The notes: generated by a model not told the origin, from the sequence alone. A DNA stretch of 55,189 nucleotides from Pseudomonas sp. LS-2 (GCF_003605735.1 NZ_QXTJ01000043.1:148404-203592); one strand, 5' to 3'. Numbered from the stretch's first letter, positions 16,906 to 26,552 are shown. A program made the numbers and translations.

Positions 16906-17514
16906 ATGCAACTGATCGGATGCTGGTCTTCAGGTTTCACCCGCCGAATCGGCATCACGCTCAAACTGCTCGACTTGCCGTTCGATCACCTGAACGTCGA
17001 CGTCTTCAAGCGCCCCGAGGACGTCAGGCCCTACAGCCCGATGCTGAAAATACCGGCGCTGGTGATCGATAACGGCGAGGTGCTGCTGGACAGCGACAGC
17101 ATGGTCGATTATCTGCACGAACGGGTCGGACCGCTCCGAGCGCTGATTGCCATCAGTGGGGCCGAGCGGCGCCAGGCATTGAGAATCGTCGGCATCGCCA
17201 CCACCGTCTACGAGAAATTCAGGGCCGTCGAGCAGGAGGCGTCACGGCCAGAGGCGCTGCAGATGGCCAGTGTCAGCGACTTCTACAGCGCTCAGGCACT
17301 GACCGGTTTCGAGATGCTGGAGTCGGCCGCCAAAGGGCGGTGGCTGGTGGGAGGCGCGCTGTCACAGGCGGACATCATGACCGTGGTCGCGTACCAGGCG
17401 GTGAGCAACTCTCCGTTATTGGCGGAGGTCAATGCCAGGCGTTTTCCCAAGCTTGCGGCCCTGTCCCGGCACGCGATGCTGCTGCCGGCGTTCGAGTCCA
17501 CCGTGCCTCGCTGA
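16906..17514 (+). CDS. Glutathione S-transferase family protein
   Basis: Cytoplasmic GST-fold protein of 202 residues. The N-terminal thioredoxin-like domain (about 1-78) has the SSGFTRRIGITL region near the glutathione site, a cis-proline motif KIPALVID and the DSDSMVDYL glutathione-binding segment. The C-terminal helical domain carries GRWLVGGALSQADIMTVVA, the usual N-cap motif. The ATG at 16906 fits the family start (MQLIGCWSS). It is the only apparently intact gene between the response-regulator fragment and the headless LysR gene. The substrate is unknown; many members handle electrophiles. Confidence 0.88.
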   Translation: MQLIGCWSSGFTRRIGITLKLLDLPFDHLNVDVFKRPEDVRPYSPMLKIPALVIDNGEVLLDSDSMVDYLHERVGPLRALIAISGAERRQALRIVGIATTVYEKFRAVEQEASRPEALQMASVSDFYSAQALTGFEMLESAAKGRWLVGGALSQADIMTVVAYQAVSNSPLLAEVNARRFPKLAALSRHAMLLPAFESTVPR

Positions 17515-17541
17515 TCCGGCAACGCGCATCGCTGCCGGCAC

Positions 17542-18243
17542 TCAGTGCACCTCGTCTTCTTCGTGAAGAAAGCACGCCAGCCTTGAGCGCAACCAGCGCT
17601 CTTGCGGGGCATCATCGGTTTTCGCGTCCCAGGACATCGCCAGTTCCACTGTTGGAATCTGCAGCGGAAGCGCCTGCGCGCGCACGCCGCCATAGGCCAC
17701 CAGAATGTCAGCGACGTAATCCGGCACCGTGGCCAACAGATCGGTATTGGCCATCACCAGCGGCAGGCTGCTGAATTGAGACAACGATATTTCCACATGG
17801 CGGCTACGGCCACGGGTCTTGAGTTCAGAATCGATATAGGCCGTGACGTCACCGGAATAACAGACCTGGGCGTGGGGACGTTGGCAGTATTCATTCAAAT
17901 CGACTTCATGGCCGCTTCTGTCTGAACGCAACAACTTGAGATTCAGCGGGCGCAGCACCTGGCGCCGGAGACCGCCGGGCATCTTCGGACCGTATGCCAG
18001 TGCCACCGAAATATCCCCGGTTTCAAGTTGCCGTAGCAGTTGATCCTGTTCCAGCCTGCGGACGATCAACGATGCGCCGGGCGATTCCTGGCGCAACCGG
18101 GCGAGAAGACCTGGCAATAATCCGTACTCTACGTCTCCGCCCAGTCCAATACGAAACTCCTTACTCCAGCCATATCCCGGGTTCATATCTTCTCGTACCT
18201 GTTTTAATGAATGGCCAGTCTCGGCATCACGCCTGGCAAACAT
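17542..18243 (-). pseudogene. LysR-type regulator lacking its DNA-binding domain (MexT-like)
   Basis: The frame encodes about 233 residues covering only the effector-binding half of a LysR protein: FRIGLGGDVEYGLLPGLLAR, SPGASLIVRRLEQDQLL, ATVPDYVADILVAYGG, and the terminal QERWLRSRLACFL. These align segment by segment with the intact MexT homologue at 25656-26552 (FRIGLNDDVEFALLPRLL; ERWLRSRIVMFL). The N-terminal helix-turn-helix of 60-90 residues is absent. An in-frame stop lies at 18261-18259 and I see no HTH code in the other frames up to the next gene. It should not bind DNA; a leftover or a dominant-negative dimer partner are the options. Confidence 0.75.
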
Positions 18244-18397
18244 CAACCGATGCCCGCTTCAAAAGCTTAGCCGTCCCCGCGCTTGACAGCATTAATCCCT
18301 GAGGATAGAGCGGCCATACGGAGGTATATCGCCAGCCCCATCAACGTTCATGAACGGCAAGTGTCGATACGTCGGCAATCGCAACGGGCGTGGTTTT

Positions 18398-19318
18398 TTA
18401 TTCAACCGAAGACACTTCGGCAGCCGAAGTTCGCCGTTCATAAGCCGGCGGTTTACCGCGCACCTGCTTGAAGGCCCTGCTGAAGGAATATTCCGACCCG
18501 TAACCGACCTGAATCGCGATCTGCGCGAGCGTCATGTCGGTCTCTTCGAGCAACTGACTGGCGACCCCCATCCGCCAGCGAGTCAGGTAGGCATAAGGCG
18601 TCTCCCCCACCAGCGCGCGGAACTGTTTGGCGAACGCCGCCCGCGAAAGCCCCGCCTCCCGGGCCAGCGATGTGAGCGTCCAGGCCTGCGCCGGACGGGT
18701 GTGGATGCTCTCCAGCGCTCTGGAAATATTCGGGTTCTGCATGGCCGCGAACCAGCCATCCGAGTTGCCCTCGAACGACTCGATCCATTCGCGCAGGATG
18801 TAGATGAACAACGCCGAGAGCAGATGACGGACCATTACCCGGCTGGCGACCCCTGAGCCTTCGACCTCGCCCTTGAGCTGGCGCAGGGCGGTCGCCACCG
18901 GCGATTGCCGATTGTCAGGGCTGGCCTTTATGCAGAACAGTTCGGGCAGTGACCTCAGCGCTGGCAGGACCATGTAACGGTCCAGGCCGAACGCACCGCA
19001 GATAACGTTGGTTGCCTGTTCCGATTCGCTGAATATCCCGTCGTTGGCCTTGAGAAATTCGAACAGCGGCGCGACCCGAGCACCCGGCGCACTTTGCAGG
19101 CGGTGCTCGGCGCCACGGGACAGAACGGCAATGTCACCGGCCTCCAGTCTGATCGGTGTACCGTTGTCGACGCTGATATACGCACGGCCCTGGGTCACGA
19201 AATGGAAGAAGATCGCCTCCCGCTGTTCCAGGTATACCCCCCAATCGTCCACCGCTCGAGTATGAGCAAGCACCATTCCATCGGACCGTAGAAACTGGAG
19301 CCAGTGGTTCGCATTCAT
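18398..19318 (-). CDS. AraC-family transcriptional regulator with cupin sensor domain (paralogue)
   Basis: Transcription factor of 306 residues with a cupin-like sensor domain (LEAGDIAVLSRGAEHRL) and a C-terminal AraC double HTH (about 200-295; QVGYGSEYSFSRAFKQVRG). It is clearly paralogous to the regulator at 9697-10602: the two share PNxxxALExIHxxP, GETPYAYLxRWRxGxA and the same length and orientation. The ATG at 19318 fits the family start and has AAGG upstream. Its 3' end faces the headless LysR remnant and its 5' end lies about 195 bases from the 3' end of oprN, so its target is not obvious. Confidence 0.9.
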   Translation of the reverse strand: MNANHWLQFLRSDGMVLAHTRAVDDWGVYLEQREAIFFHFVTQGRAYISVDNGTPIRLEAGDIAVLSRGAEHRLQSAPGARVAPLFEFLKANDGIFSESEQATNVICGAFGLDRYMVLPALRSLPELFCIKASPDNRQSPVATALRQLKGEVEGSGVASRVMVRHLLSALFIYILREWIESFEGNSDGWFAAMQNPNISRALESIHTRPAQAWTLTSLAREAGLSRAAFAKQFRALVGETPYAYLTRWRMGVASQLLEETDMTLAQIAIQVGYGSEYSFSRAFKQVRGKPPAYERRTSAAEVSSVE

Positions 19319-19513
19319 ACCGTCAACGCCTTGAACAGTGGAAGAAATACAGCCCGCTTTCCGCAGGAGCCGCCATGGCCTCCGTGAGCAACAAAATTTA
19401 CCACTCGCACGGCGTTGAATAGTAGCGCCAGCACTGTCGATTCAATACGACCTCTGGGTATATCGAGTCGCTGGTCATCCGTTTCTCTGTTGGGGGGGGC
19501 ATTAACACGCAGG

Positions 19514-20932
19514 CTACCGCTGCGCTACCTGATTCACCCCGCTCGCATCCCATCCACCGCCGAGGGCCTTGTAGATCGCGACGATGCCGCGGTACTGGTC
19601 GGTCTCGCCCTGAGCCTGGGAGTCTTCCGCGGCCAGGCGCTCGCGCTGGGCATCGAGCAACACCAGGTAATCCGCCGTGCCTTCGCGGTATTGGATCGCG
19701 GCAAGATCGGCAGCTTTACGGCTCGACTCGCTCTGTCTGACCAACGACACCAGCCGCTGTTGGCGTTTGCTGTAATCGCTGAACGCGTTGTCCGACTCCT
19801 CCAGCGCCAGCAACACCGTCTGTTCGTAGGTCGCCATCGCCCCTTCGGCGTTGGCCTTGGCGCCGCGCAACCGGGCGCGAACGCTGCCCAGATCGAACGC
19901 CGCCCAGCTGATCTGCGGCCCCAGGCCCCAGGCCTGTGCCGCCGATGAGCCGATCTGCGATCCCCTTGCCGCCGTGAACCCGAGAAAGCCGCTCAGGCTG
20001 ACACGCGGGAACAGGTCCGCCGTGGCGACCCCGACATTGGCCGTGGCGGCCGCCAGTTGACGCTCGGCGCTGCGCACGTCACTGCGACGCTGCAATAATT
20101 GACCGGGATCGCCAATCGGCAGGTTCTTCGAAATCGCCGGAAGGTCCTTGGGACTCAGGTCCACGCTCAACTGCTCGGGGCGCTCCCCCAGCAACGTGGC
20201 GATGCGGTTGCGCTGATGCACCTGCTCGGCCTGCAACTGCGGAATGGTCGCTTCCACTGCTGCCAGACGCGCGTCGGCGCGCACCACATCGATCTCGTTA
20301 CCCAGACCCTCATCGCGCAATTGCGCGGTCACGCTACGGGAATCCTGCTGGTTCTTGAGGTTGTCCCGAGCAATCCGCTCGCGCAATTGCGCCCCACGCA
20401 GTTGACCGTACGCATCGGCCAGCTCGGCGATCATGCTCACTTTCAACTGTTGCAGATCCGCCAAAGTGGCGTCCTGTTGCGCGGTGCTGGCTTCCAGCTC
20501 GCGCTGGATGCGCCCGAACAGGTCGATCTCCCAGGCCATGTCCAGACCCAGATCGTAGCGCTCGATATTCACCCGGTGCTCGGTCTGCCCCGGCACCTGT
20601 GCCCTGCCAAGATCACTGCTGACCCGGCTGGTCACCACCGGCAAGGCGTCGTTGCTGATGTCGTCGCGGATCGCCCGGGCCGATTTCCAGCGGGCAAACG
20701 CTACGCGCAGATCGCGGTTGCCTTGCAACGAGCGGTCGACCAACTGGTTCAGCGTCGGGTCGTCGAACTGTTGCCACCACACGCTTTCGAAATGGCTGCG
20801 GTCATAACGGCCGGCCTGCGAAGAGGTGACCACGGCGTTCGGGGTTTCCGGCGTCTGGTAATCAGGGCCAACGGCGCAGGCGGCCAATGCGAGCGCCAAC
20901 AGACTGGGCATGAACAGCTTCAGGGTTTTCAT
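19514..20932 (-). CDS. oprN: Outer-membrane efflux lipoprotein OprN (RND pump channel)
   Basis: TolC/OprM-family outer-membrane channel of 472 residues that completes the MexEF pump. It has a lipoprotein signal with the lipobox LAAC (Cys19), followed by the family start VGPDYQTPETP. Two OEP repeats follow; conserved landmarks are FESVWWQQFDDPTLNQLV, DLGLDMAWEIDLFGR, VGVATADLFPRVSLSGFLGF and ISWAAFDLGSVRARL. Its length and sequence follow P. aeruginosa OprN closely as I remember it. The ATG overlaps the mexF stop by one base (TGATG), so the two are translationally coupled. It is last in the mexEF-oprN operon. Confidence 0.93.
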   Translation of the reverse strand: MKTLKLFMPSLLALALAACAVGPDYQTPETPNAVVTSSQAGRYDRSHFESVWWQQFDDPTLNQLVDRSLQGNRDLRVAFARWKSARAIRDDISNDALPVVTSRVSSDLGRAQVPGQTEHRVNIERYDLGLDMAWEIDLFGRIQRELEASTAQQDATLADLQQLKVSMIAELADAYGQLRGAQLRERIARDNLKNQQDSRSVTAQLRDEGLGNEIDVVRADARLAAVEATIPQLQAEQVHQRNRIATLLGERPEQLSVDLSPKDLPAISKNLPIGDPGQLLQRRSDVRSAERQLAAATANVGVATADLFPRVSLSGFLGFTAARGSQIGSSAAQAWGLGPQISWAAFDLGSVRARLRGAKANAEGAMATYEQTVLLALEESDNAFSDYSKRQQRLVSLVRQSESSRKAADLAAIQYREGTADYLVLLDAQRERLAAEDSQAQGETDQYRGIVAIYKALGGGWDASGVNQVAQR

Positions 20933-23900
20933 CAGTGGGCCTCCGTGTTCAGCGCGCTCGGCGAATGAGCCTGGGCGGCCTTGCGGGCCTTGCCGCGCTC
21001 GACAAAGTTACGAATCAGGACGAAGAACACCGGCGTCAGCAACAAACCAAAGAAGGTCACCCCGAGCATGCCGGAGAACACCGCAACGCCCATCGCATGA
21101 CGCATTTCAGAACCTGCCCCTGTCGACGTCACCAACGGGATCACGCCCATGATGAAGGCGAACGAGGTCATCAGAATCGGCCGCAGACGCATCCGGCACG
21201 CTTCCAGTACCGCGTCCAGCGGCGACAGCCCTTCGTCCTGTTTGTCCTTGGCGAACTCGACGATGAGAATCGCGTTCTTGCACGCCAGCCCCACCAGTAC
21301 GATCAGGCCGATCTGGGTGAAGATGTTGTTGTCGCTGCCGGCAATGATCACCCCGGCGATGGCCGACAACAAGGTCATCGGTACGATCAGGATCACCGCC
21401 AGTGGCAGGCTCCAGCTTTCGTACTGAGCCGCCAGCACCAGAAACGCCAGCAACACGCAGAGCGGGAAGACGAACAGCGCGGTGTTGCCGGAAAGGATCT
21501 GCTGGAAAGTCAGGTCGGTCCACTCGTAGGTCATGCCACGGGGGAGTTCTTCGGCGAGCAGTTTTTCCATCGCCGCCTGGGCCTGCCCGGAGCTGTAGCC
21601 CGGTGCCGGACCGCCGTTGATTTCCGCAGTGATGAAGCCGTTGTAGTGCATCACGCGGTCGGGACCGGACACGTCGCTGACCTTGACGAAGGTTGCCAGC
21701 GGAATCATCTCGCCCTTGTCATTGCGCACCTTCAACTGGCCGATCTGCTCTGGGTCCTGACGGAACTGTTGTTCGCCCTGAACGTTGACCTGATAAGTGC
21801 GACCGAACCGGTTGAAGTCGTTGGCGTACAGCGAGCCCAGGTAGACCTGCAACGTATCGAAGATGTCACTCACCGCCACGCCGTGGGTCTTGGCCTTTTC
21901 CCGGTCAATGGCAGCGTCCACCTGCGGCACGTTCACGGTGTAACTGGTGAACAGGTTCGCCAGCTCCGGAATGCTGCGGCTTTTGGTGATGATGTTCATG
22001 GTTTCCTTGTACAGCTCTTCGTAGCCCAGGTTGCCCCGGTCTTCGATTTGCAGGCGGAAACCGCCAATGGTGCCGAGCCCCATCACCGGTGGTGGCGGGA
22101 ACACAGCGGTGTAGGCCTCCTGAATCCCGGCGAACTTGCCGTTCAGGGAACCGGCAATGGCACCTGCGGACAGGCTCTTGTCGGTGCGCTCTTCGAAGTT
22201 ACTCAGGCCGATGAACACCACGCCGTTGTTCGGGCTGTTGGTGAAGCCGTTGATCGACAGACCGGGGAACGCCACGGCGCTGTCGAAGCCTGGTTCTTTC
22301 ATGGCAATGTCGCCCATGCGTTTGATCACGTCTTCGGTGCGATCCAGGCTTGCGGCATCCGGCAGTTGCGCAAAGGTCACCAGGTACTTCTTGTCCTGGG
22401 TCGGTACGAAACCGGTGGGTGTGGTCGAGAAGCCCACGTAGGTCAGCGCGATCAGCCCGGCGTAGACCACCAGTGCCACGCCGCTGAGGCGCACCACGCG
22501 TCTCACCGTGCCGACGTAGCCATGACTGGCCTTGTCGAACACCCGGTTGAACGGCCGGAACAGCCAGCCAAACAGCGAATCCAGCACCCGCGAGAAACGG
22601 TCTTTCGGTACATCGTGGCCCTTGAGCAACACTGCGGCCAACGCCGGCGACAGGGTCAGGGAGTTGAACGCCGAGATCACCGTCGAGATGGCAATCGTCA
22701 GTGCGAACTGTTTGTAGAACTGCCCTGTCAGGCCGGAAATGAACGCTGCGGGCACGAACACCGCACACAGCACCAACGCCGTGGCGATGATTGGCCCGGT
22801 CACCTCGCCCATGGCCTTCTTGGTCGCCGACACCGGATCAAGTCCCAGCTCAATGTTTCGCTCGACGTTTTCCACCACCACGATGGCGTCGTCCACCACG
22901 ATCCCGATGGCCAGCACCAGCCCGAACAACGACAGCGCATTGAGGGAGAAACCGAATACGTGCATCACGGCGAAGGTCCCGATCAACGACACCGGAACGG
23001 CGACCCGCGGCATGCTCGAGGCGCGCCAGGTTTGCAGGAACAGGATCACCACCAGCACCACCAGAATCAGCGCTTCGAACAGCGTGTGCACCACCGCCTC
23101 GATGGAACTGCGCACGAAGATGGTCGGGTCATAGACGATGCTGTAGTCCATGCCTTCGGGGAAGCTCTTCTTCAGCTCGGCCATCTTGGCGCGAACCTGA
23201 TTGGAGACGTCGATGGCATTGGAGCCGGGGCGCTGAAAGATCGGCATAGCCACGGCCGGCTCGTTGTTCAAACGGGCGCGCAAGGCATAGGCGCTGGACC
23301 CCAGCTCGACCCGGGCGATGTCCTTCAAACGGGTGATTTCGCCGTTGGCGCCGGCACGAATGATGACGTTCTCGAATTCCTCCTCGGTCACCAGGCGGCC
23401 CTGGGTGTTGATCGACATCTGGAAGCTGGTGGCGCTCGGCGAGGGCGGCGCGCCCAGTTGCCCGGCCGCGACCTGACGGTTCTGTTCACGAATGGCGTTG
23501 ACCACATCGGTGGCGGTCAGGTTGCGCGAAGCGGTCTTGTTCGGGTCCAGCCACACACGCAGGGAGTACTCGCCCAGGCCCCAGACCTGCGCATCCCCTA
23601 CCCCGTTCAGCCGTGCCAGTTCGTCCTTCACGTTGAGCGTGGCGTAGTTGGACAGGTAGAGCATGTCGTAGCGCTTGTCCGGCGAGGTGAGGTGCACCAG
23701 CAGCGTCAGTTCGGGCGATGCCTTGTCGACAGTGATGCCGATCCGCGTCACTTCTTCCGGCAGTTTTGGCTCGGTGCGGGTCACACGGTTCTGCACCTGC
23801 ACCTGAGCGTTGTCCAGATCGGTGCCCAGGGCGAAGGTGATGGTCAGCGTGAGCTTGCCGTCTGCCGTGGATTGCGAGGACATGTACAGCATGTTCTCGA

Positions 23901-24120
23901 CACCGGTGATCGCCTGTTCCAACGGCGCGGCTACGGTTTCGCCGATGACTTTGGGGTTGGCGCCGGGAAAGTTGGCCTTGACCACCACGGTCGGCGGCAC
24001 GACTTCGGGGTATTCGCTGATTGGCAACTGGAACAGCGAGATGGCGCCAGCGATCAGGATCATCAGCGACAGCACGGCTGCGAAGATCGGTCGCTGAATG
24101 AAGAACTGGGAAAATTTCAT
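20932..24120 (-). CDS. mexF: RND multidrug efflux inner-membrane pump MexF
   Basis: Proton-driven inner-membrane RND transporter of 1062 residues, the same length as P. aeruginosa MexF, with near-identical landmarks (MKFSQFFIQRPIFAAVLSL; PISEYPEVVPPTVVV). It has twelve membrane spans and two large periplasmic loops. The proton-relay aspartates lie in GIVVDDAIVVVEN of helix 4, and LVGLACKNAILIVEFAKD marks helix 10. MexF pumps export chloramphenicol, fluoroquinolones, trimethoprim and signalling precursors; that substrate range is known for the family, not shown here. It starts 12 bases after mexE and overlaps oprN by one base. A complete antisense reading frame over the same region is a composition artefact. 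Confidence 0.96.
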   Translation of the reverse strand: MKFSQFFIQRPIFAAVLSLMILIAGAISLFQLPISEYPEVVPPTVVVKANFPGANPKVIGETVAAPLEQAITGVENMLYMSSQSTADGKLTLTITFALGTDLDNAQVQVQNRVTRTEPKLPEEVTRIGITVDKASPELTLLVHLTSPDKRYDMLYLSNYATLNVKDELARLNGVGDAQVWGLGEYSLRVWLDPNKTASRNLTATDVVNAIREQNRQVAAGQLGAPPSPSATSFQMSINTQGRLVTEEEFENVIIRAGANGEITRLKDIARVELGSSAYALRARLNNEPAVAMPIFQRPGSNAIDVSNQVRAKMAELKKSFPEGMDYSIVYDPTIFVRSSIEAVVHTLFEALILVVLVVILFLQTWRASSMPRVAVPVSLIGTFAVMHVFGFSLNALSLFGLVLAIGIVVDDAIVVVENVERNIELGLDPVSATKKAMGEVTGPIIATALVLCAVFVPAAFISGLTGQFYKQFALTIAISTVISAFNSLTLSPALAAVLLKGHDVPKDRFSRVLDSLFGWLFRPFNRVFDKASHGYVGTVRRVVRLSGVALVVYAGLIALTYVGFSTTPTGFVPTQDKKYLVTFAQLPDAASLDRTEDVIKRMGDIAMKEPGFDSAVAFPGLSINGFTNSPNNGVVFIGLSNFEERTDKSLSAGAIAGSLNGKFAGIQEAYTAVFPPPPVMGLGTIGGFRLQIEDRGNLGYEELYKETMNIITKSRSIPELANLFTSYTVNVPQVDAAIDREKAKTHGVAVSDIFDTLQVYLGSLYANDFNRFGRTYQVNVQGEQQFRQDPEQIGQLKVRNDKGEMIPLATFVKVSDVSGPDRVMHYNGFITAEINGGPAPGYSSGQAQAAMEKLLAEELPRGMTYEWTDLTFQQILSGNTALFVFPLCVLLAFLVLAAQYESWSLPLAVILIVPMTLLSAIAGVIIAGSDNNIFTQIGLIVLVGLACKNAILIVEFAKDKQDEGLSPLDAVLEACRMRLRPILMTSFAFIMGVIPLVTSTGAGSEMRHAMGVAVFSGMLGVTFFGLLLTPVFFVLIRNFVERGKARKAAQAHSPSALNTEAH

Positions 24121-24132
24121 CGTCGTCTGCCT

Positions 24133-25452
24133 TTATCCGCGAGGGCCGGCAGCGCTGGCGACTTTCGCCGGCGCTGGGGATTTGGGGGTGGACGGGGTGT
24201 TCAGCGGTTGGTTGTCTGCAGCCCAGTGGCTTGTAGGTGACGGGCTAGCGGGTGAATTGCCGGTAGGTAAATTGCTGGCTTCGAGGGCGTCGCGTTGCTG
24301 GGCCAGTGCGGCGAGGGTTTCGTCGCTGGCCATCGGGCGGTCCTGCGGATCGATGGGCGAACCCGGACGAACGCGCTGCAAACCGCTGATGACGATGCGG
24401 TCGTCTTTTTCCAGACCGCTGCGCACGATACGCAGGCCTTCGAGCTTGGGCCCCAGATCGACGCTGCGATAAACCGCCTTGTTGTCCTTGTCGACCACCA
24501 GCACGAACTTCTTGCCCAGATCGGTCCCGACCGCCTCGTCCTTGATCAGCGTCGCGGCGTAGGTGCCGCTGCCGACCAGTTTCAAGCGGGCGTAGAGACC
24601 TGGGGTGTAACGGCCGTCGGCGTTGTCGAACACGGCGCGACCGCGAATGGTCCCGGTGCGCGGGTTGACCTGGTTGTCGACGAAGTTCATCTGCCCCTGA
24701 TGCTTGTTGTCCGCCTCGTTGGACAGGCCCATGTACACCGGCGTCGTCGTCCCGCGCTTGCCGTCGCGAGACAGCTGGTTGTACTTGAGGAACACGCGCT
24801 CATCGGCATCGAAGTAGGCGTAGACCTTGTCAGTGGAAACCAGGCTGGTGAGGATCGTCTGGTCGGCGGTGACCAGGTTGCCCGCCGTGATTTCCGCCCG
24901 GCTGACACGGCCGGTGATGGGCGCGGTGACGTGGGTAAAGCTCAGGTTCAGGCGAGCCAGATCGAGCTGAGCCTGAATGGCGGCGACGGCGGCCCTGGAC
25001 TCCTGCGCGGTGGTGGACCGTGAGTCGGCCAGCTCCGCCGAGATCGCGTTATTGGTGCGCAGACGCTCGCCACGCTCGGCTTCATTGTTGCTGCGAACCG
25101 ACGCCGCCTTGGCCTGTTGCAACTGTGCTTCGAGCCGATGGACCTCGGCTTCGAACGGGCGCGGGTCAATCTGGAACAGCAGATCGCCCTTCTTCACCAG
25201 CGCGCCATCGATGAACGCCACCGAGTCGATCTGGCCGGAAACGCGAGGGCGCACTTCGACGGTCTCGGGGGCTTCCAGGCGGGCAGTGACTTCGTCCCAC
25301 TCGATGACCGGTTGTTGCAGCACCCTGGCGACATCCACCTTGGGCGCCGACGGTGCCTGCGCGGCGGCCGAGGGGCCCTTGTCACAGGCGCTGACCAAGA
25401 CCAGCGCCAATGCCGCAAGGGGATAACGAAGAAGTGTCAGTGACTGTTGCAT
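24133..25452 (-). CDS. mexE: RND efflux periplasmic adaptor lipoprotein MexE
   Basis: Periplasmic membrane-fusion protein of 439 residues linking MexF to OprN. The lipobox is LVSAC in the first 25 residues. The order is beta-barrel and lipoyl strands (ETVEVRPRVSGQIDSVAF; GDLLFQIDPRPFEAEV), an alpha-hairpin at about 105-170, then the second lipoyl half (FTHVTAPITGRVSRAEI) and membrane-proximal domain. The C-terminal tail, about 55 residues of Pro/Ser/Ala, is longer than I expect for MexE and looks disordered. It is the first gene of the operon. The upstream spacer to mexT (25453-25655) holds a strong dyad at 25526-25548. Confidence 0.95.
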   Translation of the reverse strand: MQQSLTLLRYPLAALALVLVSACDKGPSAAAQAPSAPKVDVARVLQQPVIEWDEVTARLEAPETVEVRPRVSGQIDSVAFIDGALVKKGDLLFQIDPRPFEAEVHRLEAQLQQAKAASVRSNNEAERGERLRTNNAISAELADSRSTTAQESRAAVAAIQAQLDLARLNLSFTHVTAPITGRVSRAEITAGNLVTADQTILTSLVSTDKVYAYFDADERVFLKYNQLSRDGKRGTTTPVYMGLSNEADNKHQGQMNFVDNQVNPRTGTIRGRAVFDNADGRYTPGLYARLKLVGSGTYAATLIKDEAVGTDLGKKFVLVVDKDNKAVYRSVDLGPKLEGLRIVRSGLEKDDRIVISGLQRVRPGSPIDPQDRPMASDETLAALAQQRDALEASNLPTGNSPASPSPTSHWAADNQPLNTPSTPKSPAPAKVASAAGPRG

Positions 25453-25525
25453 TGCTCTGCCCGCCAGGTGGTTAAAGAATTGCCGGATTGTGTGGTAGCG
25501 CGACCCGGTCTACGAATTGAATGAA

Positions 25526-25548
25526 TTCAATGCTGATATCAGCTTGAA
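25526..25548. promoter_or_regulatory. Dyad in the mexE promoter region, candidate MexT operator
   Basis: A perfect 12-bp palindrome (GCTGATATCAGC, 25532-25543) is extended by TTCAA on the left, with one base bulged, and TTGAA on the right. It lies about 75-95 bases upstream of the mexE ATG, the usual place for a LysR-type activator. It does not obviously match the MexT box I remember from P. aeruginosa, so binding by MexT is inferred from position and symmetry. Confidence 0.45.
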
Positions 25549-25655
25549 TGATAGTTGTAATGTAAATCACGAACAGACCGACTAGCGCGTCTATTCCGCG
25601 CCTCTCAGCCGTTCATCCTGATCGTGATGGAAATGTTTTTTCTGCAGCGGTCCGG

Positions 25656-26552
25656 CTAAAGAAACATAACGATCCGCGACCGCAACCAGCGCTCGGCCAG
25701 ATCGTTGTCCTTGTCCAGGGTCCAGACCATGTGCACCGCCAGATCCTCCAGCTGAATCGGCAAGGCCTGGGTACGCAACTGACCGTTTGCGGTCAGCACC
25801 TGAGCGACATAATCGGGCACCGCCGCGACCAGATCGGTGCCTTCGAGCAATGCGCCCAGGCTGTTGAACTGCGGCACGGCCAGCACCACTCTGCGCTCGC
25901 GACCGATCCGCCGCAGGGCGTCATCGACAAACCCCACTGTCCCGCCAGCGAAGGACACCAGCGCATGGGGGCGTTTGCAGAACTCGTCCAGATCGATGTC
26001 ACCCGGCGCCTGGTCGCCGCGCAACAGAACGATCCGCGTGCTGCGCAGGTTGCGGCGTTTCGCGGCGGCCGGCAGTTCGGTGGTGTAACCCACGCCCAAG
26101 GTCACTTCGCCCGAGGCGAGCAATCTGGGCATCTGCAGGTAATTGGCGCGGCGCACGACCAGGGAAACGCCCGGTGCTTCGGCACGTATGCGCTTGAGCA
26201 GTCGGGGCAACAAGGCGAATTCGACGTCGTCATTCAGGCCGATGCGAAACACGCGATCGCTGGTCGCGGCATCGAACGCGCTCGGGCGCTGGACCGCCAT
26301 GGCGATGGATTCCAGCGCCGGACCGAGCAGCCGGGCGATTTCTTCGGCGCGAGGCGTGGGTTGCATGAAGCGTCCCGAGCGGCGAAACAACGGGTCGTCG
26401 AACAGCAGCCGCAGTCGCGCCAGCGCAGAACTGACCGCAGGCTGGCCGAGGAACAGCCGTTCAGCGGCCAGACTGACGCTTCGAGCGTGCATCAGCGCTT
26501 CGAAGATCAGCAGGAGATTGAGGTTGATATGGCGCAGGTCAGTGCGGTTCAT
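25656..26552 (-). CDS. mexT: LysR-type activator MexT
   Basis: LysR-family regulator of 298 residues, probable activator of the mexEF-oprN operon immediately downstream. The N-terminal HTH (about 1-65; HARSVSLAAERLFLGQPAVSSALARL) and the effector domain follow MexT (VFRIGLNDDVEFALLPRLL; VSLVVRRANYLQMPRLL; ATVPDY-type segment; ERWLRSRIVMFL). The ATG at 26552 (MNRTDLRH) matches the known MexT start; an ATG at 26582 would add ten residues without a ribosome site. MexT in P. aeruginosa responds to electrophilic and redox stress. The usual partner mexS is not next to it here; 26553-27168 is repeat-rich non-coding DNA. Confidence 0.93.
   Translation of the reverse strand: MNRTDLRHINLNLLLIFEALMHARSVSLAAERLFLGQPAVSSALARLRLLFDDPLFRRSGRFMQPTPRAEEIARLLGPALESIAMAVQRPSAFDAATSDRVFRIGLNDDVEFALLPRLLKRIRAEAPGVSLVVRRANYLQMPRLLASGEVTLGVGYTTELPAAAKRRNLRSTRIVLLRGDQAPGDIDLDEFCKRPHALVSFAGGTVGFVDDALRRIGRERRVVLAVPQFNSLGALLEGTDLVAAVPDYVAQVLTANGQLRTQALPIQLEDLAVHMVWTLDKDNDLAERWLRSRIVMFL

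Noticed and set aside
20935..24240. Open frame of 1101 codons on the plus strand
   Set aside because: Antisense to mexF and the end of mexE. It is rich in His, Gln and Arg with no domain pattern.
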